Assembly: GCA_020635695.1 (NCBI GenBank)
Contig: JACJZH010000005.1
Location: 62,001-126,000, forward strand
Length of the DNA stretch: 64,000 nt
Source: Flavobacteriales bacterium
GTDB lineage: Bacteria > Bacteroidota > Bacteroidia > Flavobacteriales_F > PHOS-HE28
Direction: 5' to 3'
Positions 25,110 through 33,305 of this stretch are shown piece after piece; position 1 is the first letter of the stretch; each line of letters begins with the position of its first letter. The position numbers and the translations under genes were made by a program. The notes under the pieces are model-generated. The model was not told the DNA's origin, made no database searches, and saw only the letters and a list, made by a program, of their open reading frames with translations.

Positions 25110-25759
25110 TGCCCCGGGGTGCAGGAAGCGTTGTACTCCTGCACGATCTCCAGGATGCGCAGCATGCCGTAGCCCTTTTCCTTGTCGGCCACCTTCCTGG
25201 CCAGGTCCGCGTTGTCCGCCACGTACTCGCTCATCTTCTGGGGGAACTTCAATCCGAAGTAGTCCACCGAGCGCGGCTTGTCATCGCCCTCCTTGTGGAA
25301 GACCATCACGCTGGGGTACATGCGCGCCATGAACTCTTCGTGGCTCTCGTTGGCCCCCTGCTGCATGATCATGTAGTTCTCCGCCCGGTTGTACCACACG
25401 TACTGGGTGATGCAACCATCCTCGACCACCAGGTTGCCCCGGATGGCGGATCCGGAAAGCCCGCCCGAGTAGTTGATGCAGCGGTAGAGCTTGTCGGCCA
25501 CCTGGTACTCCTTCAGGTCCTTCGACTTCAGCTTCTGCTTGGTCTTCTTGTCGTCCTTGTCGGTGTAGAACTCCACGTCGTTCTGCATGGAGTAACGGTC
25601 CTTGAGCTCGATGTAGCCCTCGGTCTTCTTCCCGTCGGCATCGATGATGTAGCCGGGGTACTTCTCGCCAAGGCGGTACACCTCGGGGTTCCAGTCCTGG
25701 GCGTGGGCGGTGATCAAGGCCAGGCCGGCCACCGAGAACAGAAGGGCGCGTAGGTTCAT
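25106..25759 (-). CDS. Exported protein of unknown function
   Basis: From the ATG at 25759 this is a 217-residue protein with a signal peptide (MNLRALLFSVAGLALITAHAQ). The mature N-terminal part, GYIIDADGKKTEGYIELKD, then KLKSKDLKEYQVADKLYR, resembles a domain common in exported Bacteroidota proteins that begins with a trafficking-type strand, but I cannot name it. The frame is open 97 codons further upstream into the cold-shock gene's antisense, which is rejected. A TAGGTTTG box lies 5 nt before the ATG. The gene overlaps the downstream propeller-like gene (ATGA). Confidence 0.68.
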   Translation of the reverse strand: MNLRALLFSVAGLALITAHAQDWNPEVYRLGEKYPGYIIDADGKKTEGYIELKDRYSMQNDVEFYTDKDDKKTKQKLKSKDLKEYQVADKLYRCINYSGGLSGSAIRGNLVVEDGCITQYVWYNRAENYMIMQQGANESHEEFMARMYPSVMVFHKEGDDKPRSVDYFGLKFPQKMSEYVADNADLARKVADKEKGYGMLRILEIVQEYNASCTPGQ

Positions 25760-25764
25760 GGGCG

Positions 25765-25772
25765 CAAACCTA
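25765..25772 (-). promoter_or_regulatory. -7 box of exported-protein pair
   Basis: TAGGTTTG on the minus strand, a full TAnnTTTG match, 5 nt before the ATG at 25759. Confidence 0.55.
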
Positions 25773-25858
25773 CGGCCCGCAGGAACGCCGAATGAGGACA
25801 TGTGAACCGTATGCCTCGACCCACGCGCCGGAAAGATGCTGGGCTTCACGGCTTTCCG

Positions 25859-25866
25859 TACCTTCG
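25859..25866 (+). promoter_or_regulatory. -7-like box of cold-shock-domain gene
   Basis: TACCTTCG, 56 nt before the ATG at 25923. This leaves a leader long enough for post-transcriptional control, as is common for cold-shock genes. Confidence 0.4.
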
Positions 25867-25922
25867 CACGCGAATCAGGCCCGGTCACACCTTTCCGGGT
25901 CCAAAGACCGAACACAGCACGC

Positions 25923-26369
25923 ATGGGCCGATCCAAGACCTCCTTCGGAAAACGCGAACGGGAGAAGAAGCGCGAGAAGAAGCGCGAAGAGAAGCAACGC
26001 AAGAAGGAGGAACGCAAGGCCAACCCCGGCAGCGGGGACCTGGACAGCATGATCGCCTACGTGGACGAGTACGGGAACATCGTGGACACTCCCCCCGATC
26101 CGGCGGAACGCGAGGAGATCGATGCGGAGGACATCGTGCTCGGCATCCCGCCCAAGGAAGAGGGCGACGAGGATCCGGTGCACACCGGGGTGGTGGATTT
26201 CTTCGACCACCAGAAAGGCTTCGGCTTCATCAATGAGATCGGCACTCCGCAGCGCTACTTCGTGCACATCACGGGTTGCGAGGAGGAGATCATCGAGGGC
26301 AACAAGGTCTCCTTCGAACTGGAACAGGGGCCCAAGGGCCTCAACGCCGTGCGCGTGAAGAAGGTCTGA
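25923..26369 (+). CDS. Cold-shock-domain protein with charged N-terminal extension
   Basis: A 148-residue protein. The first ~45 residues are very basic (alternating K, R and E, as in KREREKKREKKREEK). A short acidic linker follows, and the C-terminal ~62 residues form a cold-shock domain: GVVDFFDHQKGFGFI carries RNP1 (KGFGFI) and RYFVHIT carries RNP2. The domain binds single-stranded RNA or DNA. Longer CSD proteins with lysine-rich N-termini are usual in Bacteroidota. It probably acts as an RNA chaperone. A 53-codon longer frame is rejected because it crosses the promoter-like box. Confidence 0.9.
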   Translation: MGRSKTSFGKREREKKREKKREEKQRKKEERKANPGSGDLDSMIAYVDEYGNIVDTPPDPAEREEIDAEDIVLGIPPKEEGDEDPVHTGVVDFFDHQKGFGFINEIGTPQRYFVHITGCEEEIIEGNKVSFELEQGPKGLNAVRVKKV

Positions 26370-26389
26370 GCGTCCCAACGGTCGCCAAC

Positions 26390-26713
26390 ATGCGTCTCGG
26401 CTGGGCCCTCTTGATCCTGCTTCCGGCCATGGCCGGTGCCCAGTCCCTGGCAGGAAGCTCCTTTCAAGGTACCGGAAGCGTCCAGCCTCGACCCGGATGC
26501 GAAGGTTGCGGGAACGCGGGCAGGATCGCCTTTCTGGAAGGCCTCCAGGTGGACCTGTTGATGCCCGGCAGCGACATCATGGACCGGAGGGGCTATGCCA
26601 GGAAAGGGGACCGGATCGAACTGGACAACGGCATGGTCGGGGAACTGCGCGGGGACAGCCTGTTCCTGAACGCCTACGGGCATCGCCACGTGTTCCTGCG
26701 GAGCATGGACTAG
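26390..26713 (+). CDS. Small exported protein
   Basis: A 107-residue protein 20 nt after the cold-shock gene. A signal peptide (MRLGWALLILLPAMAGAQ) precedes a GC-rich Cys pair (PGCEGCGNAG near residue 35) and a beta-rich tail (RKGDRIELDNGMVGELRGDS). I do not recognise the family. The 3' end overlaps the convergent cvpA gene by 4 nt. It has no obvious promoter of its own and is probably co-transcribed with the cold-shock gene. Confidence 0.6.
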   Translation: MRLGWALLILLPAMAGAQSLAGSSFQGTGSVQPRPGCEGCGNAGRIAFLEGLQVDLLMPGSDIMDRRGYARKGDRIELDNGMVGELRGDSLFLNAYGHRHVFLRSMD

Positions 26714-27234
26714 TTGCCCAGCACCCGATCCGCCTCGTCACGCACGGAGTCCATCGCACGATCCACCCATTTCGTGCTTCCCAGGTCCGGGAACACCATC
26801 GGCGCCAGGGACCGGACCGGAGCATGCAGCCTGGAGGCCTCGACCTGATCCTGGTCCGGCCAGCTCTCGCGCGTGTATCCGGCCACCAAATTCAACAGAA
26901 TGCTGAGCATGAAGACCGAGCGCAAGGCACCGAACAGGACCCCGGCGGCCTTGTTCGGCAGTCCCAGCCGGGCCACATCGATCACGGTGGTCAGGAAGCG
27001 GGCCAGCAGATGAACGGCCAGGATCACGACCAGGAAGGTGATGAAAAAGGCCACCACGGCATTGCGTACACCGAGCCCGAGCCAATCCACCACCTGATCG
27101 CTCAAGTGGATGCCCGCCCAGACACCGGCCACCAGCGCCACCAGGGATCCCACCTCCACGATGAAGCCCCGGGACCACCCCTTGAACGCGGCAAGGGCGA
27201 TCGCCGCCAGCAACACCCAGTCGATCCAGTTCAT
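26710..27234 (-). CDS. cvpA: CvpA-family membrane protein
   Basis: A 174-residue inner-membrane protein of the CvpA family (colicin V production), with four predicted helices. The start NWIDWVLLAAIALAAFKGWSRG (first part NWIDWVLLAAIALAAFKGW) and the segment PNKAAGVLFGALRSVFMLS near residue 92 are the family landmarks. CvpA is linked to envelope integrity and bile or antimicrobial-peptide tolerance in other bacteria. The C-terminal ~45 residues are soluble. Confidence 0.9.
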   Translation of the reverse strand: MNWIDWVLLAAIALAAFKGWSRGFIVEVGSLVALVAGVWAGIHLSDQVVDWLGLGVRNAVVAFFITFLVVILAVHLLARFLTTVIDVARLGLPNKAAGVLFGALRSVFMLSILLNLVAGYTRESWPDQDQVEASRLHAPVRSLAPMVFPDLGSTKWVDRAMDSVRDEADRVLGN

Positions 27235-27318
27235 GCGCTAAAAATGCGCAAACCCGGCAAAGCATCGGGTCGGTCCCGGTACGAACGAGGGGCCGGATGA
27301 CGGACCTTTGCACCCCTC

Positions 27319-27654
27319 ATGGACCTGCAGTTCCAAAAACGGTGGCGCGACCTGCTGAAGCTGATGGAGCAGCGCTTCGGCGGTCCGGTGGACCTGAACG
27401 CGCTGATCTTCCTGATCGGCGTGCAGGAGCTGGGGCAGCACGCCCGCGATTTCAAGAAGGACGAGAAGGTGGAGCTGATGCACATCGGCATCTGTGTCCT
27501 CCTGCTGCCCTACGGATACTACAGGGAGTTGGGGCGCGATGCCGACGGTTGGCCCCACTTCGAGCGCACCAAGGAACTCCCTCCACTGAACGCGAAGGAG
27601 CAGGAGCGCCTCATGCAGGAGGCCGTGTTGGAATACTTCGAGCGGGAGGACTGA
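27319..27654 (+). CDS. Conserved Bacteroidota protein of unknown function
   Basis: A 111-residue soluble protein (MDLQFQKRWRDLLKLMEQRF, then VDLNALIFLIGVQELGQHARDF, split here at 20 residues as VDLNALIFLIGVQELG). It continues EKVELMHIGICVLLLPYGYY and ends in a charged helix. Small proteins with the LIFLIGVQELG pattern occur widely in Flavobacteria-type genomes and are uncharacterised. No catalytic motif is visible. It ends exactly adjacent to the stop of the convergent lipoprotein gene. A GACCTTTG sequence sits 8 nt upstream of the ATG. Confidence 0.7.
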   Translation: MDLQFQKRWRDLLKLMEQRFGGPVDLNALIFLIGVQELGQHARDFKKDEKVELMHIGICVLLLPYGYYRELGRDADGWPHFERTKELPPLNAKEQERLMQEAVLEYFERED

Positions 27655-28038
27655 TCAGGGAGTGACCGGGATCAGCGTCACGGTCTCCTCATTGACCTCC
27701 TCTTCGAGGATCTTGATGATCCCCTCCCCCACCATGCTGTCCTTGAAGCTCACGATGTCCAGCACGGCAAAGCCGGCCTGGCCCTGCTCATAGAAGCCAC
27801 TGTAGTCGAACTCCGCCATCCCCCGGGAATCCGTGAGCTTCTCCTGCGTGAGCCGCGTGGCATCTCCCAACGGGAACGCGGGATTGGCATAAAGCTTCAC
27901 ATAGGCCTCGGTGACGGGCTGCCCGTTCTCCTTCACGATGGTGATGCGGGCGATCGTGTCCTTCTCCTTGTTGCAACCGGAAAGAACGACCACGGCAAGC
28001 AGCAGGAGCAGTGAAGTACGCAGGATCGAAGGGGCCAT
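27655..28038 (-). CDS. Lipoprotein of unknown function
   Basis: A 127-residue lipoprotein from the ATG at 28038. The signal peptide ends in LSGC (C22). The mature part resembles a small carboxypeptidase-regulatory or Ig-like fold: ARITIVKENGQPVTEAYVKL near residue 30, then LTDSRGMAEFDYSGFY. Such domains are common in Bacteroidota envelope lipoproteins. The specific function is unknown. The preferred start is the one downstream of the TACCTTTG box at 28081-28088. Confidence 0.72.
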   Translation of the reverse strand: MAPSILRTSLLLLLAVVVLSGCNKEKDTIARITIVKENGQPVTEAYVKLYANPAFPLGDATRLTQEKLTDSRGMAEFDYSGFYEQGQAGFAVLDIVSFKDSMVGEGIIKILEEEVNEETVTLIPVTP

Positions 28039-28043
28039 TGGGT

Positions 28044-28051
28044 TACTTTTG
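28044..28051 (+). promoter_or_regulatory. -7 box of cyclophilin-pheS unit
   Basis: TACTTTTG, a full TAnnTTTG match, 52 nt before the ATG at 28104 (37 nt before ATG 28089). It lies inside the leader of the divergent lipoprotein gene. Confidence 0.55.
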
Positions 28052-28080
28052 GGGCGCTTCCCCACGGGGTACGCGAACTT

Positions 28081-28088
28081 CAAAGGTA
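28081..28088 (-). promoter_or_regulatory. -7 box of lipoprotein gene
   Basis: TACCTTTG on the minus strand, a full match, 42 nt before the ATG at 28038. The divergent promoter box at 28044-28051 lies downstream of it, so the two transcripts overlap at their 5' ends. Confidence 0.55.
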
Positions 28089-28103
28089 ATGTTGCGCGCA
28101 ACA

Positions 28104-28790
28104 ATGCACCCATCCAGGGCTTTTCGATCGATCGCCGTTCTTGGGACCCTTTGCCTGACCCTTGCCGTGTCCGCCCAATCGGAGAAAAGGCGCCTGGTGG
28201 AGGTCCGCACCGACATGGGCCGCATGGTGGTGGCCTTGTACAACGAGACGCCCGAGCACCGTGACAACTTCCTGAAGCTCGTGCAGGAAGGGTTCTACGA
28301 CAGTCTGCTCTTCCACCGGGTGATCCCGGGGTTCATGGTCCAGGGCGGCGACCCGGAGAGCAGGAGCGCCGCACCCGGTCAGATGCTGGGCAATGGCGGC
28401 CCCGGATACACGGTCCCTGCCGAGATCGTTCCAGGGCTCGTGCATACCAAGGGTGCACTCGCCGCGGCCAGGCAAGGGGACCAGGTGAATCCCGAGAAGC
28501 GCAGCAGCGGCAGCCAGTTCTACCTGGTGCAGGGCAAGCCCTTCCAACCGAACGAATTGGACATGGTGGCCCAACGTGCCTCCCGCCATGGCACGCCGGT
28601 GACCTATTCCGAGGAACAGAAGGAGACCTATGCCACCGAGGGCGGGGCTCCTCATCTGGACGGTTCCTACACGGTCTTCGGCGAGGTGGTCGAAGGCCTG
28701 GACGTGATCGACCGCATCGCCGCCGTGCAGCGGGATGGACGCGACCGGCCGGTGAGCGATGTCCGCATGTTCATGCGCGTGCTGGAATGA
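28104..28790 (+). CDS. Exported cyclophilin-type peptidyl-prolyl isomerase
   Basis: A 228-residue peptidyl-prolyl cis-trans isomerase that catalyses proline isomerisation in exported proteins. A signal peptide (FRSIAVLGTLCLTLAVSAQ) precedes a cyclophilin domain: VEVRTDMGRMVVALYN near residue 29, FYDSLLFHRVIPGFMVQGGD near residue 66 with the catalytic Arg in FHRV, and SGSQFYLVQGKPF. The family's Phe and Gln positions are present in the MVQGGD and SQFYL motifs. The loop before the C-terminus is longer than in E. coli PpiA. The stop overlaps pheS in ATGA. An ATG at 28089 is an alternative start. Confidence 0.9.
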   Translation: MHPSRAFRSIAVLGTLCLTLAVSAQSEKRRLVEVRTDMGRMVVALYNETPEHRDNFLKLVQEGFYDSLLFHRVIPGFMVQGGDPESRSAAPGQMLGNGGPGYTVPAEIVPGLVHTKGALAAARQGDQVNPEKRSSGSQFYLVQGKPFQPNELDMVAQRASRHGTPVTYSEEQKETYATEGGAPHLDGSYTVFGEVVEGLDVIDRIAAVQRDGRDRPVSDVRMFMRVLE

Positions 28791-29824
28791 GCCTGGCCGA
28801 CCGCATCGCCGAGTTGGAGGCGGAAGTGGCCCAAGCGGCAGCCGCCACGGCCGAGGAAGTGGAGCGCTTTCGCGTGGCCATGCTCGGCCGCAAAGGGGCC
28901 GTCACCGCGCTGTTCGACGCCTTCAAGGAGATGTCCGCCGAGGACAAGAAGGCCCTGGGCCGGCGCATGAACGAGCTGAAGCAGGCCGCGCAGGCCCGTT
29001 GGGAGGAGATGAAGGCGGGGACCACCCGACAGGGTGCCGCCCCCGTTCAGCAAGGCGACCCCACGCGCCCGGTGGCCACCGAGCAGACCGGAGGCCTGCA
29101 CCCCATCACCCTGGTCCGGCAGCGGATCGTGCGGGTGTTCGAACGCCTTGGCTATACCGTGAGCCAGGGGCCCGAGGTCGAGGATGACCACCACAACTTC
29201 GGAGCGCTGAACTTCCCCCCCGAGCATCCCGCCCGGGACATGCAGGACACCTTCTTCGTGGAAAGCCCCGAAGGACTCGCCCTGCGCACCCATACCAGCA
29301 GCGTGCAGGTGCGTGTGATGGAGCACCAGGAGCCCCCGATCCGGACCATCAGCCCGGGGCGGGTGTACCGCAACGAGGCCATCAGCGCCCGCGCCCATTG
29401 CATGTTCCATCAGGTGGAAGGCCTCTATGTGGACAAGGGCGTGAGCTTCGCAGAACTGAAGGGCACCCTGGACCATTTCGCCAAGAGCCTCTTCGGCCCC
29501 GAGGTGGCCATCCGGCTGCGACCCAGCTACTTCCCCTTCACCGAACCGAGCGCCGAGGTGGACATGAGCTGCACGATCTGTGGCGGCGATGGTTGTGCGG
29601 TGTGCAAACAGAGCGGCTGGGTGGAGATCATGGGGTGCGGCATGGTGGACCCGGCCGTGCTGGCCAACTGCGGCATCGATCCCGAGGTGTACAGTGGTTT
29701 CGCCTTCGGCATGGGCGTGGAACGCATTGCCCAGCTGCTGTACCGCGTGCCCGACCTGAGGCTCTACTGGGAGAACGATGTCCGCTTCCTGGCCCAGTTC
29801 AGCGACGGTTCCTTCCGCAACTAG
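28787..29824 (+). CDS. pheS: Phenylalanine-tRNA ligase alpha subunit
   Basis: The alpha subunit of phenylalanyl-tRNA synthetase, which charges tRNA-Phe (345 aa). The N-terminal coiled coil (~1-85) contacts tRNA. The class II catalytic core includes HPITLVRQRIVRVFERLGY near residue 104, VEDDHHNFGALNFP, RTHTSSVQVRVM (motif 2 region) and the C-terminal GFAFGMGVERIAQLLY (motif 3). The CTICGGDGCAVCKQSGW insert near residue 263 is characteristic of bacterial PheS. pheT is not in the window, so the genes are separate. The start overlaps the cyclophilin stop (ATGA). Confidence 0.97.
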   Translation: MSLADRIAELEAEVAQAAAATAEEVERFRVAMLGRKGAVTALFDAFKEMSAEDKKALGRRMNELKQAAQARWEEMKAGTTRQGAAPVQQGDPTRPVATEQTGGLHPITLVRQRIVRVFERLGYTVSQGPEVEDDHHNFGALNFPPEHPARDMQDTFFVESPEGLALRTHTSSVQVRVMEHQEPPIRTISPGRVYRNEAISARAHCMFHQVEGLYVDKGVSFAELKGTLDHFAKSLFGPEVAIRLRPSYFPFTEPSAEVDMSCTICGGDGCAVCKQSGWVEIMGCGMVDPAVLANCGIDPEVYSGFAFGMGVERIAQLLYRVPDLRLYWENDVRFLAQFSDGSFRN

Positions 29825-31078
29825 ATGACCGCATCGGGCGGCACGGACGTCTGCATCCTGGGCGGAGGCCCCGGAGGCTCGGCGGCCGCCCTTCAACTGG
29901 CCCGCCATGGGGTGCGCACCACCCTGGTGGAAAAAGCGGTCTTCCCCCGCGACAAGGTCTGCGGGGATGCCCTGAGCGGCAAGGTGATGCGCACCCTCGA
30001 ACGGCTGGACCCCGCCCTGGCGGAACGGGTCAACGGGGACGCCCATGTCCAGGCCAGCTGGGGGGTCACGTTCGTGGCTCCCGGCGGAGCGTCCTTGAGG
30101 GTTCCCTTCAGCCGGCACACGGGCGAGGGTGAAGCGCCCGGCGCCATCCTGCCCCGCGTTCACTTCGACGACCTGCTGTTCCAAGCCGTGAAGCACGGTG
30201 GTCAGGTGGACGTGATGGAAGGTCGTACGGCCAAGGCCTTCGACCGCACATCAGGGGGCTGGCACATCACCCTGTCCGGTCCGGACGGCGCGAGGACGGA
30301 GTTGGACTGCCGCATGATCCTGGATGCCAGTGGCGCGAACAGCACGTTCTCCCGGCATGTGGCCCGCCTGCCCATGGAACCCCGCCACCATGCGGCGGGT
30401 GTACGGGCCTATTTCTCGGGCGTGAAGGGGCTGGACCCGGACGGCTTCATCGAGCTGCACTTCCTGAAGGAACTGCTGCCCGGATACCTCTGGGTGTTCC
30501 CCCTGCCCGATGGGCATGCCAACGTCGGACTGGGGTTGCGCAGTGACATGGTGAAACGGCGCAGGCTGGACCTGAAGGCCGAACTGCTCCGCCTGCTGCG
30601 GGAACACGCCACCTTGCGGGAACGTTTCGTGGATGCCGTTCCGGTGGGGTCCGTTCAGGGCATGGGCCTGCCGCTGGGCAGCAGGCGCCGGTCGATCAGC
30701 GGCGAGGGTTACCTCCTCATCGGCGATGCCGCCCACCTGATCGACCCCTTCACCGGCGAGGGCATCAGCCATGCCATGATCAGTGGTGTGCACGCCGCCG
30801 ATGTGGCAGCGGACATGCTGGCCCGCAACGACCTTTCAGCAATGGCTGCCAAGGCCTACGATGCACGGGTTTGGAAACGGCTTGGGCAGGAACTTTCCAT
30901 CAGCACCCGGCTGCAACGACTGGCGGACCAGGCCTGGCTCTTCGACCTGGTGGTGGACCGCGCCGCGAAGAACCCGGCCCTGGCCGACACGATCGCCTGC
31001 ATGTTCACCGACCTCGACCTGCGGGCGCAATTGAAGAAGCCAGGCTTCTATTGGAAGCTGGTGCGGGGCACACGATGA
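29825..31078 (+). CDS. Geranylgeranyl-reductase-family FAD-dependent oxidoreductase
   Basis: A 417-residue flavoprotein. The N-terminal Rossmann motif GGGPGGSAAALQLARHG (near residue 13), then EKAVFPRDKVCGDALSG, and GYLLIGDAAHLIDPFTGEGI near residue 294 (FAD-binding GD motif) define the geranylgeranyl reductase and lycopene-cyclase-like group. Relatives reduce isoprenoid chains or hydroxylate aromatic substrates, so a role in quinone or carotenoid-type lipid metabolism is possible but not proven. The gene begins directly after the pheS stop, so it is probably in the same transcript. Confidence 0.85.
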   Translation: MTASGGTDVCILGGGPGGSAAALQLARHGVRTTLVEKAVFPRDKVCGDALSGKVMRTLERLDPALAERVNGDAHVQASWGVTFVAPGGASLRVPFSRHTGEGEAPGAILPRVHFDDLLFQAVKHGGQVDVMEGRTAKAFDRTSGGWHITLSGPDGARTELDCRMILDASGANSTFSRHVARLPMEPRHHAAGVRAYFSGVKGLDPDGFIELHFLKELLPGYLWVFPLPDGHANVGLGLRSDMVKRRRLDLKAELLRLLREHATLRERFVDAVPVGSVQGMGLPLGSRRRSISGEGYLLIGDAAHLIDPFTGEGISHAMISGVHAADVAADMLARNDLSAMAAKAYDARVWKRLGQELSISTRLQRLADQAWLFDLVVDRAAKNPALADTIACMFTDLDLRAQLKKPGFYWKLVRGTR

Positions 31079-31088
31079 TCGCCTGGCC

Positions 31089-31835
31089 CTAGGTCTTCTT
31101 CTCAGCGACCACCATCCAGTTCCACGGGTCCGGCGGTTCCATGTCCGAGGGCGGATCCTGCAACACGAACTGCCAGGGATACTCCAGCTTCCGCGTTTCG
31201 AGCACCTGCATGCTCCTCGCCCTCAGCACATCGTGCAGCTCCTCTTTCAGGTGGTGCTTGGTGGGCACGCCGTCCACCACCACGATCCCAAGGTCCAGGT
31301 CGGACATGGCCCTGCGGGCCTTTCGCTGGGCATCGCGGGGCGAGTGGCCGCTTCGCCGGTTGAGGCGCACCAGGCGGTGACTGGCGTACAGCGCACTTTC
31401 CAGGGAGGGGACCACGACCAGCAGGTGGCCTCCTGGCTTCACGGCATCGCAGAGGTTCTGCCACATGGCCTCGCGCTTCTCCAGGGAGGCGTGAAGGAGC
31501 GTGTTGATGCAGACCGCCACATCGACCTGTTCCGGAAGGCCATGGGTGCGTGTCAGGTCGGCATGGATGTACTGCACCTGCCCGGATCCGGCGTGTTCCT
31601 TCTCGGCAATGGCCAGGCATTCTCGGCTCAGGTCGGTGGCGTACACCCTGCCGAACCTGGGCGTAAGCAGGTGCAGGGCCCGGCCCACGCCGCAGCCGAT
31701 GTCGGCCACCGTGCGTTCGGTGCCGGCGAGCCGGTCAAGCACGGCGGCGATCAGTCCCCGGCGATCGGTTCCGGGCACGTCCAGGATGGCCTCGTCAAAA
31801 TGCTCCGCTACACGGTCCCACGCCTGCTCGTCCAT
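31089..31835 (-). CDS. Class I SAM-dependent methyltransferase
   Basis: A 248-residue methyltransferase. The SAM motif I VADIGCGVGRALHLL (near residue 43), motif II YATDLSRECL, and VDVAVCINTLLH (motif IV region) are clear. The substrate cannot be told. Starting at MDEQAWDRVA (31835) is preferred over the ATG three codons upstream, because a TACCTTGG box (31841-31848) occupies that position and the spacing of 5 nt matches other genes in the window. It converges on the FAD-oxidoreductase gene. Confidence 0.85.
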   Translation of the reverse strand: MDEQAWDRVAEHFDEAILDVPGTDRRGLIAAVLDRLAGTERTVADIGCGVGRALHLLTPRFGRVYATDLSRECLAIAEKEHAGSGQVQYIHADLTRTHGLPEQVDVAVCINTLLHASLEKREAMWQNLCDAVKPGGHLLVVVPSLESALYASHRLVRLNRRSGHSPRDAQRKARRAMSDLDLGIVVVDGVPTKHHLKEELHDVLRARSMQVLETRKLEYPWQFVLQDPPSDMEPPDPWNWMVVAEKKT

Positions 31836-31840
31836 TGGTG

Positions 31841-31848
31841 CCAAGGTA
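31841..31848 (-). promoter_or_regulatory. Possible -7-like box of methyltransferase gene
   Basis: TACCTTGG on the minus strand, 5 nt before the ATG at 31835. Confidence 0.35.
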
Positions 31849-31878
31849 CCCGCCTTGCAGCAAGGGCCATGATGACGC

Positions 31879-33300
31879 TCAGACCTCGCTGAGCTTCAGC
31901 ATGTTGGCCATGCCCTGCTCCGCGATGGGCATGCTTGCGATGTTGACCACCAGATCGCCCTTCTGCACGAACTTCCGCTTGCGGAGCTGGTGCTTGATGT
32001 CGGAGATGGTGTGGTCCGTGCTCACGGTCTTGTCATAGTACTGACCGCGGACACCCCAGACCAGGTTCAACATGCTCAGGATCCGGCGGTTGCTGGTGAA
32101 GGCGAAGATGTGCGCCTTCGGGCGCATGCTGCTGATCTTGAAGCCGGTGTAACCACTGTGGGTCATGGTCACGATGGCCTTGATGTCGATGGCCGCGGCC
32201 ATGCGCACACTGGCCATGCAGATGGCGTCGGAGACCATGCGGTCGCCCCGGCCAAGGGAGGGCTGGGGCACGTTGTACATGTCCTCGCTCTTCTCCATCT
32301 CCAGCAGGATCTTGTTCATGGCCTTCACCACCTCCACCGGGAATTTGCCCACACTGGTCTCGGCGCTCAGCATCACGGCATCGGCATGGTCAAGCACGGC
32401 GTTGGCCACATCGTTCACCTCGGCCCGGGTCGGGGTGATGTTGGTGATCATGCTCTCCATCATCTGAGTGGCCACGATCACGGGCCGGTGCTTGGCCAGG
32501 CTGCGACGGATGATGTCCTTCTGCACCAGGGGCACCTGCTCCATGGGGATCTCCACCCCCAGGTCCCCGCGTGCCACCATCAGGGCGTCGGTGGCGTCGA
32601 TGATCGCGTCGATGTGCGCCAGGGCCTCGGGCTTCTCGATCTTGGCGATGACCCGGGCATGGCCGTTCAGCTCCCGGATCAGCGCCTTCAGCTCCTCGAT
32701 GTCGTCCGGGTTCCGGACGAAGCTCAGGCCCACCCAGTCCACATCCTGCTCCAGGGCGAACTCCAGGTCGCGCCGGTCCTTCTCCGTGAGACAGGGCAGG
32801 CTGATCCGGGTGTTGGGCAGGTTCACGCCCTTGTTCGAGCTGAGCTTGCCGCCATGCAGCACACGCGTGCGCACCTCCTTCTCCCCATCGGTGGCCAGCA
32901 CCTCCAGACGCAGTTTGCCATCGTCCAGCAGGACCTGCTCCCCGGGCTTCACGTCCCTGGGGAACTGCGCATAGGACATGCTCACGCGGCCCGGTACGCC
33001 GGGCAGCTGGTCCGTGGTGAAGATCAGTTCGCTCCCGTCAGGCAGGTCGATCGACCCGCCCTCGATCTCGCCCACCCGCAACTTGGGGCCCTGCAGGTCG
33101 GCCAATACGGCCGTGGTGAGGCCGAGCTCATCGTCGAGCTCCCGGATGGTGGCGATCACCTCCCGGTAGAAATCGTAACTACCGTGACTGAAGTTGAGGC
33201 GGCATACATCGAGGCCATGGACCAGCATCTCACGCAGCACTTCGCGGGGTGCGGAGGCGGGTCCGATGGTGGCGACGATCTTGGTCTTGGGGTCGGTCAT
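31879..33300 (-). CDS. pyk: Pyruvate kinase
   Basis: Pyruvate kinase makes ATP and pyruvate from phosphoenolpyruvate (473 aa). Recognisable segments are KIVATIGPASAPREVLREML at the N-terminus, CRLNFSHGSYDFYREV near residue 33, VLADLQGPKLRVGEIEGG, the metal and substrate motif IEKPEALAHIDAIIDATDAL (about residue 216) with MVARGDLGVEIPMEQVP, and TRAEVNDVANAVLDHADAVM. The start MTDPKTK (ATG 33300) is 5 nt after the stop of the upstream IPExxxVDY-family gene, so the two share a transcript. Confidence 0.97.
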   Translation of the reverse strand: MTDPKTKIVATIGPASAPREVLREMLVHGLDVCRLNFSHGSYDFYREVIATIRELDDELGLTTAVLADLQGPKLRVGEIEGGSIDLPDGSELIFTTDQLPGVPGRVSMSYAQFPRDVKPGEQVLLDDGKLRLEVLATDGEKEVRTRVLHGGKLSSNKGVNLPNTRISLPCLTEKDRRDLEFALEQDVDWVGLSFVRNPDDIEELKALIRELNGHARVIAKIEKPEALAHIDAIIDATDALMVARGDLGVEIPMEQVPLVQKDIIRRSLAKHRPVIVATQMMESMITNITPTRAEVNDVANAVLDHADAVMLSAETSVGKFPVEVVKAMNKILLEMEKSEDMYNVPQPSLGRGDRMVSDAICMASVRMAAAIDIKAIVTMTHSGYTGFKISSMRPKAHIFAFTSNRRILSMLNLVWGVRGQYYDKTVSTDHTISDIKHQLRKRKFVQKGDLVVNIASMPIAEQGMANMLKLSEV

Positions 33301-33305
33301 GGGGT

